Source: Rubrivivax sp. (GTDB lineage Bacteria > Pseudomonadota > Gammaproteobacteria > Burkholderiales > Burkholderiaceae_C). From it: a DNA stretch of 64,000 nucleotides. The notes under the pieces were generated by a model that made no database searches, was not told the DNA's origin, and saw only the letters and a program-made list of their open reading frames with translations. Positions within the stretch are counted from its first letter, which is position 1. Every line of letters begins with the position of its first letter. Position numbers and translations under genes: made by a program. The stretch covers positions 18,324 through 82,323 of the forward strand of contig JAIYCR010000033.1 in the NCBI GenBank assembly GCA_027487905.1, given 5' to 3'. Shown piece after piece: positions 33,391-42,863 of this stretch.

Positions 33391-34002
33391 TCACTGGACG
33401 ATGAAGCTGGAGAAGAGCACCGCCTGCACCGGGTTCTTCGGTCCTGCGGCCTTGCGCTTCTTCTTCTTGGGCGCGTCCTCGACATCCTCTTCGGGTGGCT
33501 CGATGTGGATGCCCATGGGCCGCACCGCCTCGCGGGCGATCTCCTCGGCGAGCTTTTCCTTGCCCTGGCGGTCCAGCAGCTGGCTGGAGGTCTTGTGCGC
33601 CAGGATCATCAGGATGTTGTTGCGGATGGCCGGCATGAACGGCTTCATCTTCTCGGCGAAGGCCGGGTCGTCCACTTCCAGCGTGATGCCGATCTGGGCG
33701 AAGCGGTCGCTGTCGCGGTCGGCCAGGTTGACGACGAAGGGGTCCAGCGGCACGAAGGCCGGCGGCTTGGCCGGATCGACCTTGGCGTGGGCCTTGCCGG
33801 TGGCCGGCTCGCCGCCTTCCTCCTCGGCAGCGGCCTCGGCGGCGGCCTTGTCGGAGGCCTTCTTCATCATGAACAGCGCCCCACCGCCGCCAGCGAGCAG
33901 CAGCACGAGCACGATGCCCACGATGAGCAGCAGCTTCTTCTTGCCGCCCTTCTTCGGGGCGGCGTCGGTGGCGTTGGCGGCTGGGGCGGCGGCGGATGCC
34001 AT
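33391..34002 (-). CDS. fliL: Flagellar basal-body-associated protein FliL
   Basis: A 203-residue inner-membrane protein that stabilises stator and rotor contacts. A Lys-rich start is followed by a single helix (LLLIVGIVLVLLLAGGGGAL) and the periplasmic domain FVPLDPFVVNLADRDSDRF with IGITLEVDDPAFAEKMK. Ala/Glu-rich linker and a Lys-rich segment before the C-terminal SSFIVQ are normal for betaproteobacteria. A weak sigma-28-like motif lies 64 bp upstream. Confidence 0.96.
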   Translation of the reverse strand: MASAAAPAANATDAAPKKGGKKKLLLIVGIVLVLLLAGGGGALFMMKKASDKAAAEAAAEEEGGEPATGKAHAKVDPAKPPAFVPLDPFVVNLADRDSDRFAQIGITLEVDDPAFAEKMKPFMPAIRNNILMILAHKTSSQLLDRQGKEKLAEEIAREAVRPMGIHIEPPEEDVEDAPKKKKRKAAGPKNPVQAVLFSSFIVQ

Positions 34003-34065
34003 TCAGATCTCCTGAGGTCGACCACCCCGTGGGGGCCGTGGAATCACGACACGCGGGGGCTTCGG

Positions 34066-34092
34066 TTCTCGGAAATTCTGGGTGGGGCTTGA
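34066..34092 (-). promoter_or_regulatory. Possible sigma-28-like promoter upstream of fliL
   Basis: Minus strand: TCAAGCCC, 11-nt spacer, TCCGAGAA. The -35 fits the local TCAAG form, but the -10 has two mismatches to GCCGATAA. It lies in the 219-bp gap between fliK and fliL, the largest gap in the fliF-R block, where a second transcription start would be useful. Confidence 0.42.
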
Positions 34093-34221
34093 GGGTGCCG
34101 ATTCGCCGATAAGGGACGGGAAAGCGGCCCGCCACCGGGCATGCGGCCTGCGGCTTCGCTGTCTTGCCGGCTGGCCCGTGCAGGGCCTGGACGGGCCTGG
34201 AAGGGCTGGGGCGCCTTTGCC

Positions 34222-35919
34222 TCAGGCGTACAGGTCGACCGCACCCAGCGCCGTGCGGCGGACCGCGGGGTGGGTGGAAAGCCCGTCCAGTGCGGTGTCG
34301 CCACCGAGCCCCGCACGGCCGCGGCTGCGCTCGCCCTGTTGCTCGCCCGGGCGGTCGGAACCCGCACGACCGCCGCTGGGTTGCTGGAAGACGCCGCCGC
34401 CGCCGAGCGTGAAGCCGGCCTCGCGCAAGGCCGCTGCGAGTTGCGGCAGGCTCGCTTCAAGGGCCGATCGGGTGGGGGCCTGCTCGGCGGTGAATTCCAC
34501 CCGGGCGATCTGGCCATCAAGCTGGATCTGCACCGAGACCGGCCCGAGCTCGGCCGGGTTGAGCCGGATCTCGGCGCGCTCGATGCCGTCGCGGGTGAGC
34601 ACGCTGACCTGCTGGGCGAGCGAGGGCGCGAAGCCGGGCGAGTCCGGGTGCTCCTGGATGAAGGCGCTGGGCAGGCCGCTCGAGGCCTGGGCTTCGGGGT
34701 TGGCCAGCGTCGGCGCGGCCAGCCCGGGGGCCATCGCCAGGCCGCTGAAGGCCCCGGTCGTTGCCGCAGCGGAGCCAACCCCGCCCGGGGAGGATGCGGA
34801 TGCGGATGCGGACAGGAGTTCGGTGCGCTCGGCCTTGGCGCTCGGCTCCAGGCCGTCGGCCGCCTGAGCACCGGACGCACCCGCGGTGTGAGCGCCCGCC
34901 ACGCCGGCGCCCTGCAGGGCGCCGGCGGCGGTGAAGGCCGAGGCGCTGCGGGCGGACCGATCCAAGGCGGCCTGGCCCGCCGCAGGGCCGGTTCGACCGA
35001 GGCCGGCGCCGGTCTGTGTCGCGGCGCCAGTGGCCTCGCTGCTGGCCGCAGCGCTGGCGTCCAGGCCACCATCCAGGCGTCCATCCAGAACTTCGCCCAG
35101 CGCCTGCACGCCCGCTGCGGGGGTTGCGCCCACCGGGCCGGGGGGGACCACCCCGGTCGCCCTGTCAGCTGCCGCCGCATCGAGCCGCAAGGCCTGCGAC
35201 GAAGCGTCCACCGCGGCGGTGGTCGCTGCAGCCCCCGGCACCGCGCCGGCCGCCAGGCCGGACGAAGCCGCCGGCCACGGCGAGCCGTCCGCGGCGGCGT
35301 CCGCTGCCGCTGCCCGGTCTTCGCTGGCGGTGGCCCGACGCTGGGCGGTGGTGGGGTCGGCGGGGTTCAGGTCTGTGCTTGGCGCGGCGCTCGATGCGGC
35401 ATCCGCGACCGGCTCGGCCGGGCGGCTGCGCGCCGCGGCGCCCCGGCCCGGTGCGGTGCCCGCCCGACGCTCGGCCGGCCCGCTGGTGGTGGTGGTGGGT
35501 TTGCCCGCGCCGGGACCATCCCCGTCGGCGTTTGAACCCTGGGCCTGCCGATCCCGAAGCTGCCGATCGCGCAGCCGGGCCTCGTCGCCTCGTCGCTCGG
35601 CCGCACGGGCCTGCGCTGCACGGTCGGCGCCCGAACGGGGGCCTTCGGGGCGCGGCGGCGCCGGTGATCGCTCCGGTTCGCCCTGCGCTGGCGCGGCCCG
35701 CTCGATGGACGGCGCCAAGGCGCGCTCGGGCCGCTCGGTGAGACGGTCGCGGCTGCGGTCCAGCAGCCGGGCGAAGGGGCTGTCGCCGGGCGCTGCCGTG
35801 GGGGTGCTCGCGGCCCGGTCGGCTCCGCGCTGGGGGCCCGCGTCGGGTCCGGTCGTCGGCGCCTGCAGCCGGGTCAGCCAGGGCAGGGACGCCAGCGGCG
35901 ATGAAGCGCTCGTCGTCAT
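34222..35919 (-). CDS. fliK: Flagellar hook-length control protein FliK
   Basis: A 565-residue secreted ruler and export-specificity switch protein. The long N-terminal part is low-complexity (Ala, Pro, Arg, Gly rich) and diverged. The conserved C-terminal domain contains SLAQQVSVLTRDGIERAEIR, LNPAELGPVSVQIQLDGQIA and LPQLAAALREAGF, which is the FliK core. The start ATG at 35919 is 7 bp after fliJ; a longer frame upstream overlaps fliJ. The gene is probably the last one before a separate fliL transcript. Confidence 0.9.
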   Translation of the reverse strand: MTTSASSPLASLPWLTRLQAPTTGPDAGPQRGADRAASTPTAAPGDSPFARLLDRSRDRLTERPERALAPSIERAAPAQGEPERSPAPPRPEGPRSGADRAAQARAAERRGDEARLRDRQLRDRQAQGSNADGDGPGAGKPTTTTSGPAERRAGTAPGRGAAARSRPAEPVADAASSAAPSTDLNPADPTTAQRRATASEDRAAAADAAADGSPWPAASSGLAAGAVPGAAATTAAVDASSQALRLDAAAADRATGVVPPGPVGATPAAGVQALGEVLDGRLDGGLDASAAASSEATGAATQTGAGLGRTGPAAGQAALDRSARSASAFTAAGALQGAGVAGAHTAGASGAQAADGLEPSAKAERTELLSASASASSPGGVGSAAATTGAFSGLAMAPGLAAPTLANPEAQASSGLPSAFIQEHPDSPGFAPSLAQQVSVLTRDGIERAEIRLNPAELGPVSVQIQLDGQIARVEFTAEQAPTRSALEASLPQLAAALREAGFTLGGGGVFQQPSGGRAGSDRPGEQQGERSRGRAGLGGDTALDGLSTHPAVRRTALGAVDLYA

Positions 35920-35926
35920 CGGGGCC

Positions 35927-36412
35927 TCAGAAGCCGGAGGCAGTAGAGAGGCTGCCGGCGCCGCCCTGCGCCTGCAATCGGGCCCAGGCCACCCGGGAGG
36001 CGAACTCGTCGCTCTGCTTCTGGTCGCGGCGGTCCTGGCTGCGCTGGGCATCGGCCCGGCGGCGTTCGATGAGCTTGCGCACCGAGGCCACCCGCAGCTC
36101 GTGCTCGGTCAGCCGGACCCGCTCGCGCTCGGTGCGCTGGGTGGCCAGGCGGGCCGTGCGCTGCTGCTGCTCCACCGCCTGGCTCAGCCGGACGGTGAAG
36201 CCCTGGTAGCAATGCACCACATCCATCGTGCCCTGCTGGCGGAACTGCTCCCCCCAGCGGGTCTCGTAGTCGCGCCGGTAGCCCAGCAGCTGCTCGAGCT
36301 GCTGCTCGGCCTGCCGCTGCGCGACGGCGGCCCGTTGGACCTCGGCCTGCACCGCATCGCGCTCGCGCTCGGTCTGGGCCAGCAGGGTCAGCAAGGGTTC
36401 GATCGGGTTCAT
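35927..36412 (-). CDS. fliJ: Flagellar export protein FliJ
   Basis: A 161-residue coiled-coil protein. The start MNPIEPLLTLLAQTERERDA and heptad-like runs through VQRAAVAQRQAEQQLEQLL and LIERRRADAQRSQDRRDQKQSDEF fit FliJ, the FliI/FlhA linker and chaperone-escort protein of the export apparatus. Position between fliI (62 bp upstream) and fliK supports the call. Confidence 0.93.
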   Translation of the reverse strand: MNPIEPLLTLLAQTERERDAVQAEVQRAAVAQRQAEQQLEQLLGYRRDYETRWGEQFRQQGTMDVVHCYQGFTVRLSQAVEQQQRTARLATQRTERERVRLTEHELRVASVRKLIERRRADAQRSQDRRDQKQSDEFASRVAWARLQAQGGAGSLSTASGF

Positions 36413-36474
36413 GGGGTGTCAGGCGATCGCGGCGAGAAAGTGGATGAGGGGATGCAGGATGAAGGACGCGGGGC

Positions 36475-37905
36475 TCAGCCGCCCACCACCTGGGCCAGGC
36501 GGGCCACGCTGGCGTCCAGCATCGAGCGCTCGTGCATGCCCTGCTGGAAGAGCGTGGCCAGCTGCGGATGCAGCCGCACGGCGGCATCGAGTTCGGCATC
36601 GTGGCCCGGCGCATAGGCGCCCAGCTGGATGAGGTCGCGGGCGCGGCCGTGCCGGGCCCACAGCTGGCGTGCACGACGCGCGGCGGCCAGGTGCGGCTCG
36701 CCGGCCACGTTGGTCATCACCCGCGAGATCGAGCGCTCGATGTCGATGGCCGGGTAGTGGCCGGCCTCGGCCAGTTCGCGCGACAGCACGATGTGGCCGT
36801 CCAGGATGCCGCGCGCGGCGTCGGCGATGGGGTCCTGCTGGTCGTCGCCTTCGCTGAGCACGGTGTAGAAGGCGGTGATGGAGCCGCCGCCGCGGGCGGC
36901 GTTGCCGCTGCGTTCGACCAGTTGCGGCAGCTTGGCGAAGCAGCTGGGCGGGTAGCCCTTGGTGGCCGGCGGCTCGCCGATGGCCAGCGCGATCTCGCGC
37001 TGCGCCATGGCGTAGCGGGTGAGGCTGTCCATCAACAGCAGCACGTGGCGGCCTTCGTCGCGGAAATGCTCGGCCACGGCGGTCGCGTAGTGCGCGCCCT
37101 GCAGGCGCACCAGCGGCGGCGCATCGGCCGGCGCGGCCACCACCACCGAGCGCGCGCGGCCCTCGGCACCGAGGATGTCCTCGATGAACTCCTTGACCTC
37201 GCGCCCCCGCTCGCCGATGAGCCCGACCACGATGACGTCGGCGGCGGTGTAGCGGGCCATCATGCCCAGCAGCACCGACTTGCCCACGCCGGTGCCGGCG
37301 AACAGGCCGATGCGCTGGCCGCGGCCCACGGTGAGCATGGCGTTGATGGCGCGCACGCCGGTGTCCAGCGGTTCGCGGATGGGCTCGCGGTCCATCGCGT
37401 TGATCGGGCGGCGCACCAGCGGCTCGGTGTGCACCCCGTGCAGCGGCCCCTGGCGGTCCAGGGGTTCGCCATGGGCGTCCACCACCCGGCCGAGCAGGCC
37501 GTCGCCCACCGGCAAGTGCAGCGTGCGGTCCTCACGGCGGCGCCAGCGCTGCAGCGGCTGGCCGAAGCTGAGCACCGGCGCCGGCAGGGGGCGCGGCACC
37601 ACCGTCGCACCGCTGGCCAGCCCGTGCACCTCGCCGGTGGGCATGAGGAAGGCGCGATCGCCGTCGAAGCCCACCACCTCGGCCGGCACCGGCGGGCCGC
37701 CGGGGCTGCGCACCTCGCACACCGAACCCACGGGAACGCGCAGCCCGGCCGCTTCCAGCACCAGGCCGGCGGCGCGCACCAGGCGACCCTGGGGCTCCAG
37801 CGGCAGCGGCTCGCGCACCGCAGCCGACAGGTCGGTGAGGTAGCGCTGCCAGTGGGCGGCGCGGGCCACGCTTCGGGCCTGGACGGGCAGGGCGGGCTCG
37901 CTCAT
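36475..37905 (-). CDS. fliI: Flagellum-specific ATPase FliI
   Basis: A 476-residue ATPase that powers type III export with FliH and FliJ. The Walker A motif is [20 protein letters not shown] (about 180-198), the Walker B region is [20 protein letters not shown] and the arginine-finger area [20 protein letters not shown] is conserved. It overlaps fliH by 4 bp (ATGA). The length is slightly above the E. coli protein. Confidence 0.98.
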   Translation of the reverse strand: MSEPALPVQARSVARAAHWQRYLTDLSAAVREPLPLEPQGRLVRAAGLVLEAAGLRVPVGSVCEVRSPGGPPVPAEVVGFDGDRAFLMPTGEVHGLASGATVVPRPLPAPVLSFGQPLQRWRRREDRTLHLPVGDGLLGRVVDAHGEPLDRQGPLHGVHTEPLVRRPINAMDREPIREPLDTGVRAINAMLTVGRGQRIGLFAGTGVGKSVLLGMMARYTAADVIVVGLIGERGREVKEFIEDILGAEGRARSVVVAAPADAPPLVRLQGAHYATAVAEHFRDEGRHVLLLMDSLTRYAMAQREIALAIGEPPATKGYPPSCFAKLPQLVERSGNAARGGGSITAFYTVLSEGDDQQDPIADAARGILDGHIVLSRELAEAGHYPAIDIERSISRVMTNVAGEPHLAAARRARQLWARHGRARDLIQLGAYAPGHDAELDAAVRLHPQLATLFQQGMHERSMLDASVARLAQVVGG

Positions 37906-38789
37906 GGTGTCGGGGCGCCGTCTTCGGCCTGGGGCTGGGTATCGCTTCGGGTATCGGTCCGGGTATCGGTCCAGGTATCGGTGACGATGTCGGCATCGGC
38001 ATCGGCATCGGCATCGGCATCGGCATCGCCGGAGGTCCAGGCCACGTTCTCGCGCCCGAGCAGCGCGGCAGCGCCGCGCCAGCGTTCGCCCAGCGAGGCG
38101 TCGAGCTGGCCGATGTCGCTGGACACGCGGCAGCCGCCGCGCTCCAGCGTGGCATCGGCCACCACGCGCACGCTGCGGCGCTCGAGCACCTCGGCTGCGC
38201 CCTCGGCGATCAGCGCGGCATCGTCGGGGTGCACCGTCAGCTCGATGCGCCGTGCGCTGGCCAGCAGTGCCTCCACCGCCTCGCGGGCGACGGCGGCCAC
38301 CTGCTGCGGATGCAGCTTCAGCTCGGCGCGGATGACCTGCCGGGCCAGCTGCACCGCGGTGTCGGCCACCGCCTCGGCCAGGCGCGTCTGCAGCGACAGC
38401 AGCTGCGCGTCGCAGGCTTCGAGCAGCTGGCCGACTTCGGCGGTGGTCTGGCGGGCGAAGCTCTGCTTGAAGCTTTCCAGCGCCACCAGACCGTCGCGGT
38501 AGCCATCCTGGTAGCCCGCCTGGCGCGCCGCCTTCAGGGCCAGCGCCTGCTCGGCAAGCAGCGCCTCGGGGCTGGGCGGGGGCGGGGGTGGCGCTGCCTG
38601 CTGGCGGCGGTCGCCGTTGGCGCTGCGGCGCTCGACCTCGCCGAAGGCATGCGGGCTCCAGGCCGTCACCGAGCGCACCTCCTCGCGGGGGATGAAGCGC
38701 GCGTAGGCATGACCGCCCGGCGTGGCCGACGACGGCTCGCCCTGGGGCGGCGGAACCGGTCGCGGCGAGCGGCGGTCAGACGAAGTCAT
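37902..38789 (-). CDS. fliH: Flagellar assembly protein FliH
   Basis: A 295-residue negative regulator and carrier of FliI. The N-terminus carries [21 protein letters not shown], the middle is helical with [20 protein letters not shown], and [20 protein letters not shown] belongs to the conserved core. The C-terminus is unusual: six Asp-Ala pairs followed by a Thr/Asp-rich run, coded by tandem repeats (37937-38027). The start at 38789 overlaps the fliG stop by 14 bp. Confidence 0.94.
   Translation of the reverse strand: MTSSDRRSPRPVPPPQGEPSSATPGGHAYARFIPREEVRSVTAWSPHAFGEVERRSANGDRRQQAAPPPPPPSPEALLAEQALALKAARQAGYQDGYRDGLVALESFKQSFARQTTAEVGQLLEACDAQLLSLQTRLAEAVADTAVQLARQVIRAELKLHPQQVAAVAREAVEALLASARRIELTVHPDDAALIAEGAAEVLERRSVRVVADATLERGGCRVSSDIGQLDASLGERWRGAAALLGRENVAWTSGDADADADADADADIVTDTWTDTRTDTRSDTQPQAEDGAPTP
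37937..38027. repeat. Coding tandem repeats at the 3' end of fliH
   Basis: Plus strand: four 12-bp units related to GGGTATCGGTCC (37937-37984) and then six exact GGCATC hexamers (37992-38027). Read in fliH they give a Thr/Asp-rich stretch and a (Asp-Ala)6 run. Unit lengths are multiples of three, so copy changes lengthen or shorten the tail without frameshift. Confidence 0.92.
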
Positions 38790-39786
38790 CGCCGGCTCCG
38801 GTGGGCAGCACGATCTGGCCTTCATCCATCAGGCGGCGAACGATCTTCAGCAGTTCCTTCTGCTCGGCCTCGACCTCCGACACACGCACCGGGCCACGGG
38901 ACTCCAGGTCCTCGCGCAGCGTCTCGGCCGCCCGGGTGGACATGCAGCGGAAGATCTTCTCGCGCATCTCTGGCGTGGCGCCCTTGAGCGCCAGCACCAG
39001 CGACTCGGACTGCACTTCCTTGAGCAGCGACTGCATGCCCTTGTCGTCCAGCTTCTCCAGGTCGTCGAAGGTGAACATGTTGTCCATGATCTTCTGCGCC
39101 AGCTCGCCGTCGGCCTGACGGATGTAGTCGAGCACCGAGGTCTCCACGCTCGAGCCCATCAGGTTGATGATCTCCGCGGCCGGCTTGATGCCGCCGAGCG
39201 TGGCCTTCTTGAGCTTCTCGCCACCGGCGAGCACGCGGCTCATCACCTCGTTGAGGTCCTTCAGCGCCGCGGGCTGGATGCCGTCCAGGGTGGCGATGCG
39301 CATCATCACCTCGTTGCGGTGGCGCTCGGAGAACACGCCCATCACGCCGGCCGCCTGCTCCGACTCCAGGTGCACCAGGATGGCTGCGACGATCTGCGGA
39401 TGCTCGTTGCGCAGCAGTTCGCCCACCGAGCCAGGGTCCATCCACTTGAGGCTTTCGATGCCGCTCACGTCGCTGCCCTGCAGGATGCGGTCGATCAGCA
39501 GGTTGGCCTTGTCGTCGCCCAGCGCCTTGCGCAGCACCGACTTCACATAGGCATCGGTGTCGTCCACCAGGTGGCTCTGGGTGGCGGCCACGCCGGTGAA
39601 GCTCTCCAGCACCTCGTCCACCCGCTCGCGCGGGATCGACTTCAGCCGGGCGATGGTCTCGCCCAGGCGCTGTACCTCCTTGGGCGACAGGTGCCGGAAG
39701 ACGCCCGCGGCCTCTTCCTCGCCCAGGGACATGAGCAGGATGGCCGCGTTCTCCAGGCCCCGCTCGTCGAGCTTGCTCTCAGCCAC
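38776..39786 (-). CDS. fliG: Flagellar switch protein FliG
   Basis: A 336-residue rotor protein. The start ERGLENAAILLMSLGEEEAA and the segment RHLSPKEVQRLGETIARLKS belong to the FliF-binding N-domain, EHPQIVAAILVHLESEQAAG to the middle domain, and FTFDDLEKLDDKGMQSLLKE to the torque helix with its charged residues. C-terminal RRLMDEGQIVLP is typical. It starts 46 bp downstream of fliF and overlaps fliH. Confidence 0.98.
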   Translation of the reverse strand: MAESKLDERGLENAAILLMSLGEEEAAGVFRHLSPKEVQRLGETIARLKSIPRERVDEVLESFTGVAATQSHLVDDTDAYVKSVLRKALGDDKANLLIDRILQGSDVSGIESLKWMDPGSVGELLRNEHPQIVAAILVHLESEQAAGVMGVFSERHRNEVMMRIATLDGIQPAALKDLNEVMSRVLAGGEKLKKATLGGIKPAAEIINLMGSSVETSVLDYIRQADGELAQKIMDNMFTFDDLEKLDDKGMQSLLKEVQSESLVLALKGATPEMREKIFRCMSTRAAETLREDLESRGPVRVSEVEAEQKELLKIVRRLMDEGQIVLPTGAGDDFV

Positions 39787-39832
39787 GGATTTCGCTCTCG
39801 GTTGTTGGACTGCGCAGGCGGATTGCAGCGGC

Positions 39833-41578
39833 TCAGGCCGGCGCGCCGCTCACCCAGTCGCGCAGGATGCCGGCCACGGCGGCGGGGTTGTCCTTGGCGA
39901 GCTGCCGGGCGCGCTCCAGCCGCTCGTCCGATTGCGGTGCTTCCAGCGCAGGTAGCCGGCTTGGGACGGGCAGTGCTTCGGCATCGGCCACCACCGTGTC
40001 CAGGCGTCCTCCCGGGCCCAGCGGCGTGAGTTCGGCCGCGGGCGGCGGGGGCGGCGCGATGGCGGCCTTCAGCGCCGGGCGCACCAGGCCGAAGAACACC
40101 AGCAGCGCGACCAGCACGGCGGCGGCCGGCACGGCCATGGAGCGCAGCAGGTCGAGCAGCCAGGGCTGCTTCCACAGCGGCACCTTGACCTCCTCGACCA
40201 CCTCGATCTTGAAGGGCGCGTTGATCACGCGGACCGAGTCGCCGCGGTCTTCCTTGAAGCCCATCGACTCCTTCACCAGCGCGGTGAGCTTTTCGATTTC
40301 CTCGTTGCCCAGCGGCTGCTGCTGGACCTTGCCGTTCTTGTCGGTGCTGCTGCGGTGGTTGATGACCACCGCCGCATTCAACCGGCGCACCACGCCGGTG
40401 GCCGCCCGCGTGACCCGCACCGTCTTGTCGACCTCGAAGTTGGTCACCGCGTCGCGGCGGCTGCTGCCGCCGGCACCGGCGGCGCCGGGCGCGCCCTGCA
40501 GGGCCTGGGCCGGTCCGTTGACCGGGGCGGTGGCCGGCGTGGGCGGCTGGTTGCTGGCCGCACCCGGCACGCCGCTGGCCGTGGCGGTGCCGGGCCCCTG
40601 CATCTCGCTGCTCTGCTGGCTGCGCACCGCCGGCTGGGCGTTGGCGCCCTGGTTGGGCTTGAACTCCTCGAAGGTGGCCTCGGTCTGGGAGAAGTCCACA
40701 TCGGCGGTGACGGCCGCGCGCAGGTTGTCTCGGCCGATCACCGGCTCGAGCAGCTCGGTGATGCGCTTGACGTAGCGTGCCTCGATCTGCTGCACGTACT
40801 GCAGCTGCTGCGCGTCCAGCCCGTTGGCCGGGGAATCGGCGGCGCCCGACAGCAGCGCGCCGGTCTGGTCGAGCACGCTCACCGCCTTGGGGTTCAGGTC
40901 GGGCACGCTGGAGGCCACCAGGTGCACGATGCCGGCGAGCTGGGCGCGGTCCAGCGTGCGCCCCGGGTGCAGCTGCAGCAGCACCGACGCGCTGGGCTTT
41001 TGCTGCTCGCGGAAGAAGCCGTTCTGGTTGGGCAGCGCCAGGTGCACCCGCGCCGACTGCACCGCCGCCAGCGCGCCGATGGAGCGGGTGAGCTCGCCCT
41101 CCAGGCCGCGCTGGAAGTTCAGCCGCTCCTGGAACTGGGTGATGCCGAAGCGGGCGTTTTCGGTGAGCTCGAAGCCCACGGTGGAGCCCTTGGGCAGCCC
41201 GGCGGCGGCCAGCTTCAGGCGCACGTCGTGCACCTGCGTTGCCGGCACCAGGATGGCCGCGCCGCCGTCGGCGTGCTTGTAGGGAACGTTCAGCTGCGAC
41301 AACTGGGCGATGATGGCCCCGCCGTCCTTGTCCGACAGGTTGGCATAGAGCACGCGGTAGTCGCCCTGGCCACCCCACATCACCAGGCTCATCACGATGG
41401 CCAGCAGGGCGGCCAGGCCACCGGCCAGCGCCACCTTGCTGCGCGCGGGCAGGGCCACCAGGCGATCGGCGAAGCCCGAGCCCGCGGCGAGGGGCGAGTT
41501 GTTCACGACTGCGACAGCTTGGGTCATGGCTTGCGTTGCGAGGCGGCCGGCGGGTGCAGGCTGCGGGGTTGCGGCCAT
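39833..41578 (-). CDS. fliF: Flagellar MS-ring protein FliF
   Basis: A 581-residue membrane ring protein with two transmembrane helices: VALAGGLAALLAIVMSLVMW near residue 50 and AVPAAAVLVALLVFFGLVRP near 475. The periplasmic part has LYANLSDKDGGAIIAQLSQL, IGALAAVQSARVHLALPNQN and NLRAAVTADVDFSQTEATFE. The cytoplasmic tail ends in DNPAAVAGILRDWVSG, the FliG-binding peptide. fliF heads the leftward block, facing fliE across about 100 bp. Confidence 0.98.
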   Translation of the reverse strand: MAATPQPAPAGRLATQAMTQAVAVVNNSPLAAGSGFADRLVALPARSKVALAGGLAALLAIVMSLVMWGGQGDYRVLYANLSDKDGGAIIAQLSQLNVPYKHADGGAAILVPATQVHDVRLKLAAAGLPKGSTVGFELTENARFGITQFQERLNFQRGLEGELTRSIGALAAVQSARVHLALPNQNGFFREQQKPSASVLLQLHPGRTLDRAQLAGIVHLVASSVPDLNPKAVSVLDQTGALLSGAADSPANGLDAQQLQYVQQIEARYVKRITELLEPVIGRDNLRAAVTADVDFSQTEATFEEFKPNQGANAQPAVRSQQSSEMQGPGTATASGVPGAASNQPPTPATAPVNGPAQALQGAPGAAGAGGSSRRDAVTNFEVDKTVRVTRAATGVVRRLNAAVVINHRSSTDKNGKVQQQPLGNEEIEKLTALVKESMGFKEDRGDSVRVINAPFKIEVVEEVKVPLWKQPWLLDLLRSMAVPAAAVLVALLVFFGLVRPALKAAIAPPPPPAAELTPLGPGGRLDTVVADAEALPVPSRLPALEAPQSDERLERARQLAKDNPAAVAGILRDWVSGAPA

Positions 41579-41677
41579 TGTTCGACGCGGCCCTGCGGCC
41601 GGAAGACCCGAACAGCCGCCCGAAGACGGTGCACTTCACCACCACGGCACGGGCTCCCCTGCCTAGCATCCGCTTCC

Positions 41678-42010
41678 ATGAACGTGACGCTCAAGCCCTT
41701 CAACTTCGCGCAGGCGGCGGCCCGTGCCGGCCTGGCTCCGGACGGTCAACCCCTGGGGCGGGCCCGTGGCCCCGCCGGCGGCGAGGGTGTGGGCTTCCAG
41801 CAGGCCCTGTCCAGCGCCTTGAAGGACGTGAGCCGGGCGCAGGCCGATGCGAGCCGCATGCAGCGCGAGGTGCAGCTGGACAACCCGACGGTGAGCCTGG
41901 AGGAGACGATGGTGGCCATGCAGAAGGCCCAGATCGGCTTCCAGGCGACGGTGCAGGTGCGCAACCGCCTGGTGCAGGCTTATTCGGACATCATGAACAT
42001 GCAGGTGTGA
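41678..42010 (+). CDS. fliE: Flagellar hook-basal body complex protein FliE
   Basis: A 110-residue rod-base protein that joins the MS ring to the rod. The C-terminal helices VGFQQALSSALKDVSRAQAD and NPTVSLEETMVAMQKAQIGF, then QATVQVRNRLVQAYSDIMNM, are the FliE signature. The ATG at 41678 follows a divergent promoter region shared with fliF. It is the only rightward gene in this block and converges on the YcgR-type gene. Confidence 0.97.
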   Translation: MNVTLKPFNFAQAAARAGLAPDGQPLGRARGPAGGEGVGFQQALSSALKDVSRAQADASRMQREVQLDNPTVSLEETMVAMQKAQIGFQATVQVRNRLVQAYSDIMNMQV

Positions 42011-42040
42011 TGCAGCGCATCGCCCCCCGGGGCGGACCCG

Positions 42041-42799
42041 TCATCCCAGGTTCATCAGGCGCCGCTGGCGCTGGCTCTGATCGAGGTAGCGCTGCAGTAT
42101 CCGCGCCGCATCGCCGCTCAGGGACTGGAAGGCGCAGCCCAGGCGCAGGCCCGGAGCCTCCGGGCCCAGCGTGCTCACATGCTGCACTCGAAGCCCCGCC
42201 TCCAGGCGCGTCATCGGGTCGAGGTCGATGACCACGCGCTGCAGCTGCGTGCCGGCTTCCAGCTTGGGAAGGTCGTGGGGCAGCAGCAGGGCGCAGCCGC
42301 CCAGGCTGATGTCGATCAGGCGCAGCTCGGTGGCCACGTCCGGCAGGTGCGGCAGCCGCACGCGGGCGCGCGTGCCGGTGCGCAGACCGGTCTTGACCCG
42401 GAAGGCCGAGCGGCGCTGGAAGCGGTAGATCAGCTGCGGAAAGGGCGAGCGCAGCGTGGCCGACTGCGAGCCGCGCACCAGGGTGATCTGCGACACGTCG
42501 AACTGCAGCTTGACATTGTCCAGGTAGGCCACGGCCACGCACTCCATGGACTCGACGATGCCGTTGAGGCCCTGCTCGTCGCCCTCGGCAGCGAAGTTCA
42601 CCGTCTCCATCTGGCTGTCCACCGTCCACACGGTGGTGGTGTAGACCGTGCCGTTGTCGGCGTTCAGGTGCACCCGGGCCGCGCTGTCCTGCAGCGAGCG
42701 CATCAGGTTGCGGATCTCGATGCGGGCGTCCACCCTGAACTCGCGCAGGCCGCCGTGTTGGGCGGCCAGCGAGTCCAGCGGCATCGGTTGAGTGTCCAT
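42041..42799 (-). CDS. Flagellar brake protein, YcgR N-domain plus PilZ
   Basis: A 252-residue c-di-GMP effector. The N-terminal YcgR-type domain runs to about residue 125, and the PilZ domain has the ligand motif RFQRRSAFRVK (R-xx-x-R) and LRLIDISLGGCALLL (D-x-S-x-x-G). YcgR proteins slow the motor when c-di-GMP is bound. The gene closes the fliS-fliT-brake operon (64 bp after fliT), which starts at a sigma-28-type promoter. This places it in the same regulon as the HD-GYP phosphodiesterase. Confidence 0.93.
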   Translation of the reverse strand: MDTQPMPLDSLAAQHGGLREFRVDARIEIRNLMRSLQDSAARVHLNADNGTVYTTTVWTVDSQMETVNFAAEGDEQGLNGIVESMECVAVAYLDNVKLQFDVSQITLVRGSQSATLRSPFPQLIYRFQRRSAFRVKTGLRTGTRARVRLPHLPDVATELRLIDISLGGCALLLPHDLPKLEAGTQLQRVVIDLDPMTRLEAGLRVQHVSTLGPEAPGLRLGCAFQSLSGDAARILQRYLDQSQRQRRLMNLG

Positions 42800-42863
42800 G
42801 ACCGGATTGTCTGCGCGGCGATGGGGCCTTCGCCCCCGTGGAATGACGAGGCGGCGTTGGCCT

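Noticed and set aside
34105..34112. GCCGATAA on the plus strand between fliK and fliL
   Set aside because: No TCAAG/TAAAG box at N11-N12 and no rightward gene behind it.
37992..38027. fliH hexamer run as a phase-variation switch
   Set aside because: The unit is 6 bp, so copy changes keep the frame; length variation is possible but not on/off switching.
41579..41677. Sigma-54 (-24/-12) promoters between fliF and fliE, and before flhB
   Set aside because: I looked for GG-N10-GC with TGGCAC/TTGC context; all candidates fail in spacing or in the -12 TTGC.
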